From Embleya scabrispora (GTDB lineage Bacteria; Actinomycetota; Actinomycetes; Streptomycetales; Streptomycetaceae), in assembly GCF_002024165.1 (NCBI RefSeq), contig NZ_MWQN01000004.1:909162-973161 (forward strand): a stretch of DNA of 64,000 bases, written 5' to 3'. This document shows positions 61,678-64,000 of the stretch, piece by piece. How positions within the stretch are numbered: position 1 is the stretch's first letter; every line of letters starts with the position of its first letter. The translations under genes and the position numbers were made by a program. The notes beneath the pieces are model-generated. The model searched no databases. It was given only the letters and a program-made list of their open reading frames with translations, and was not told the DNA's origin.

Positions 61678-62991
61678 GTGTTCAGGGACGATTGGCGCCG
61701 ATGGCGCGGGCAACTGGGGGTCGTGCTGCGCCCTGATGCCGAGCCGGCGCCGCTGTCGCGGCGGGCGCGGTACGCCGATCTGTTGCTCGCGGTGGTGCTG
61801 ACCTTGATCGCGCTGGTGGTCGCGGCGCGCTATCCGGACGCCGGGCCGGGGCCGATCGGTCCGGTGGGCGATCAACCGATGCCGCCCGAGCCACCGGAGC
61901 CGACGGAGCCGCCGCTGCCCTGGTTCGCGCCGCCGGAAGAGCACGGACTCGACCCGGGGGCCTGGCCGTTGGTCGTGCTGTCCGCGCTGCCGCTGGCGGC
62001 CCGGCGCCGGTATCCGCTGGTCGCCTTCGCGGTGATCCTCGGCGCGACGGTGCGCATCGGCGAGGACCACGCGTCCTGGATCAACGTGACCACCTGCGTC
62101 CTGGCCGCCTACAGCGCCGTGGTGCACAGCCGCTATCGAAGCCGCGCGGTGGTCGTCCTGGGTCTGGCCGCCGTGCTGGCCGGCGCCGCGTTCCGGGACA
62201 CCGCGCCGATGTTGCCCGGCTGGTCCAGCCCGGGGGTGGTGATCCTGATCGCGGGCGCCCTGGCCGGTCTGGTGTTGTTCTGGCAGCGGCAGCTGGCGGC
62301 CGGTCGGCAGCGATACGCCGACCTCGAACGCGCCCAGGCCGAGGCCACCCGCCGGGCCGTCGAGGAGGAACGATCCCGGATCGCCGCCGAGTTGCACGAC
62401 GTGGTGACCCACAATGTGAGCGTGATGGTGATCCAGGCGGGGGCGGCCCGCACGGTGATGGACGCGGCGCCGGAACGATCGAAGGCGGCGCTGCTCGCGG
62501 TCGAGGCCGGCGGGCGGGCCGCGATGGCCGAACTGCGCCACGTGATGGGGCTGCTCGCCGCCCCCGACGCCGAACGCCCCGACGAACTCGAGCCGCAGCC
62601 GGGCCTGGACCGGCTCGACGCGCTGATCGACCGGGTCCGCGCGGCCGGGACACCCGTACGCCTGGCCGTGTCGCTGCCCCCCGAGCCGCTGCCACCGGGA
62701 GTCGACCTGACCGCCTACCGCGTGGTGCAGGAGGCGCTGACCAACACGATCAAGCACGCGCCCGGCGCCGACGCGCACGTGACGATCGGCTACACCGGAG
62801 AGCGGCTGGAGATCGAGGTCACCGACACCGGTGTCGCGCCGGCCGGACCGACACCGGTCGGCGGCGGCAGCGGGCGGGGCCTGCTCGGGCTGCGCGAACG
62901 GCTCGCGCTCTACTCCGGCGAGTTGACCGCCGGACCGACGCTGACCGGCGGCTACCGGATCCGGGCGCACATCCCGTGGCGGACGGCGTGA
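61678..62991 (+). CDS. sensor histidine kinase (NarL-type partner)
   Basis: A protein of 437 aa from the GTG at 61678; the frame continues far upstream but overlaps the ABC genes. Several transmembrane helices (about residues 30-215) with a Pro-rich outer loop (PMPPEPPEPTEPPLP) are followed by a HisKA_3 domain with the phospho-accepting His in AAELHDVVTHNVSVM and an ATPase domain with VVQEALTNTIKHAPG and RGLLGLRERL. It phosphorylates the overlapping response regulator and probably regulates the divergent ABC transporter. Confidence 0.9.
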   Translation: MFRDDWRRWRGQLGVVLRPDAEPAPLSRRARYADLLLAVVLTLIALVVAARYPDAGPGPIGPVGDQPMPPEPPEPTEPPLPWFAPPEEHGLDPGAWPLVVLSALPLAARRRYPLVAFAVILGATVRIGEDHASWINVTTCVLAAYSAVVHSRYRSRAVVVLGLAAVLAGAAFRDTAPMLPGWSSPGVVILIAGALAGLVLFWQRQLAAGRQRYADLERAQAEATRRAVEEERSRIAAELHDVVTHNVSVMVIQAGAARTVMDAAPERSKAALLAVEAGGRAAMAELRHVMGLLAAPDAERPDELEPQPGLDRLDALIDRVRAAGTPVRLAVSLPPEPLPPGVDLTAYRVVQEALTNTIKHAPGADAHVTIGYTGERLEIEVTDTGVAPAGPTPVGGGSGRGLLGLRERLALYSGELTAGPTLTGGYRIRAHIPWRTA

Positions 62992-63671
62992 GCGGGGCGC
63001 CGCTGCGCGCGGTGATCGCCGACGATCAGGCCCTGGTGCGCACCGGGTTCGGGATGATCCTGAGCGCGGACGGCATCGAGGTCGTGGCCGAGGTGGCCGA
63101 CGGCGCCGACGCGGTGGCCGCGGTCCGGCGTACCCGTCCCGACGTGGTGCTGATGGACATCCGCATGCCGCGCATGGACGGCATCGAGGCCACCCGCCGC
63201 ATCCTCGCCGAACGCCCGGACGGCGCCGACGGCACCCGGGTGATCATCCTGACCACCTACGACCTCGACCACTATGTCTACGCCGCGCTCACCGCCGGCG
63301 CGAGCGGCTTCCTGCTCAAGGACGTCACCCCCGAACACCTGGTCGCGGCGGTACGCCTGGTGCGCTCCGGCGACGCCCTGCTCGCCCCCACCATCACCCG
63401 GCGCCTGATCGAACGTTTCGCCCACCGCGACGAACCCCCCGCCGCGCTGCACCGCGACCTCTCCGATCTCACCCCCCGCGAACTCGAAGTCCTGCGCCTG
63501 CTCGCCACCGGCCTCAGCAACGCCGAACTGGCCGACCGCCTCACCCTGAGCCCGACCACGATCAAGACCCACATCGGCCGAATCCTCAACAAACTCGACC
63601 TGCGCGACCGTGTCCAAGCGGTCGTCCTGGCCTACGAATCCGGCCTGATCTCCCCGGGATCGCCCCCCTGA
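62988..63671 (+). CDS. LuxR/NarL-family response regulator
   Basis: A protein of 227 aa from the GTG at 62988 that overlaps the kinase stop (GTGA); a GTG at 62976 is also possible. The receiver has AVIADDQALVRTGFGM and the phospho-accepting Asp in VVLMDIRMPRMDG; the C-terminal LuxR helix-turn-helix reads LTPRELEVLRLLATGLSNAE, then LSPTTIKTHIGRILNKL. It should be the output of the kinase encoded just before it. Confidence 0.93.
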   Translation: MSGAPLRAVIADDQALVRTGFGMILSADGIEVVAEVADGADAVAAVRRTRPDVVLMDIRMPRMDGIEATRRILAERPDGADGTRVIILTTYDLDHYVYAALTAGASGFLLKDVTPEHLVAAVRLVRSGDALLAPTITRRLIERFAHRDEPPAALHRDLSDLTPRELEVLRLLATGLSNAELADRLTLSPTTIKTHIGRILNKLDLRDRVQAVVLAYESGLISPGSPP

Positions 63672-63773
63672 CCCGCACCCCCGACCCGCACCCCCGACCC
63701 GCCCCGCCGGCGCGACCGCCGCGCCCGTCCCCGGCCGGAAATCACCTGCGGGGAAGGGCCGTTCGGACAGGTC

Positions 63774-64000
63774 CTACGCCGGTTTGCCGGCGCGTAGGGA
63801 GTACATCAGCGGGACCCTCGGGGAGTCCGCCGGGTAGCGGTAGATGCCCGACCGTTCCTCCAGCGCGGGAAAACGGGCGAACAGGGTGTGGTCGTGTTCG
63901 TGCAGGAACTCCAGGCGCAGGCCCGTCGCGGTCAGCGCGCTGACCACCTCGCCGATGCCGTGCTGCCACTCGACCGTGACGTTGGCGGTGGTCTCGGCGC
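63774..64000 (-). CDS. partial CDS, C-terminus of a SAM-dependent methyltransferase
   Basis: The stop (TAG) is at 63774-63776 and the frame runs off the right edge, giving about 75 C-terminal residues. VEWQHGIGEVVSALTATGLR, EFLHEHDHTLFARFPALEER and VPLMYSLRAGKPA match the end of class I methyltransferases common in actinobacteria. The methyl-donor-binding part is outside the window. Confidence 0.72.
   Translation of the reverse strand, partial: AETTANVTVEWQHGIGEVVSALTATGLRLEFLHEHDHTLFARFPALEERSGIYRYPADSPRVPLMYSLRAGKPA

Overview
The window looks like chromosome from a high-GC, filamentous, Streptomyces-like actinomycete (order Streptomycetales or close). GC is around 70% or more, third codon positions are almost all G or C, GTG and TTG starts are frequent, genes often overlap by 1-4 bases, and the families are typical of that group (DUF6668, SCO6880 family, DUF4913, a poly-lysine-synthetase-like enzyme). 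I cannot name the species. I found no tRNA, rRNA, CRISPR array, integrase, transposase or relaxase.

Left part (1-24238). After the partial start of a secreted protein on the minus strand comes a long co-directional block on the plus strand. Its first half (694-12662) resembles a type IV secretion or conjugation apparatus: a VirB2-like pilin, VirB8/TcpC-like proteins, a VirB6-like channel, an SCO6880 protein that looks like VirB3 plus the N-terminal part of VirB4, a separate VirB4-like ATPase, a VirD4-like coupling protein, DUF4913, and a murein hydrolase. Its second half (12843-24238) encodes envelope proteins: two lipoproteins (counting 12000-12662), a large beta-propeller/Fn3/SH3 protein, and a tightly overlapping MoxR - DUF58 - transglutaminase-like set whose transglutaminase domain has lost its catalytic residues. 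With no relaxase in view, I infer a chromosomal trans-envelope machine rather than a mobile element.

Middle part (24253-34202). A PucR-type regulator with two helix-turn-helix regions, a DUF1801 protein and a Tat-exported phosphoesterase with a LamG-like domain are followed by a truncated threonyl-tRNA synthetase paralogue. Its leader encodes a small peptide with three consecutive Thr codons and then a perfect 13-bp hairpin, which together look like a threonine attenuator. A convergent gyrB without gyrA lies next to it, so two paralogues of antibiotic targets sit side by side.

Polymer cluster (35103-41950). A 1355-residue synthetase of the epsilon-poly-lysine synthetase type (A-T and three membrane-separated C-terminal domains), a 2,4-diaminobutyrate aminotransferase and an aspartate kinase with altered feedback-site residues form a likely poly(L-diaminobutyrate) pathway. 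The synthetase gene has an in-frame TTA codon, which suggests bldA control.

Right part (42003-64000). This holds accessory and housekeeping genes: TetR and Lrp regulators, an EamA exporter, an isochorismatase-fold hydrolase with a GlxA-type regulator, a sigma-factor operon whose sigma factor carries two region-2 domains behind a strong leader hairpin, a P450, tryptophan 2,3-dioxygenase, an eCIS-core (DUF4157) candidate effector, a MacB/FtsX-type ABC transporter with an adjacent divergent two-component system, and a partial methyltransferase at the right edge.
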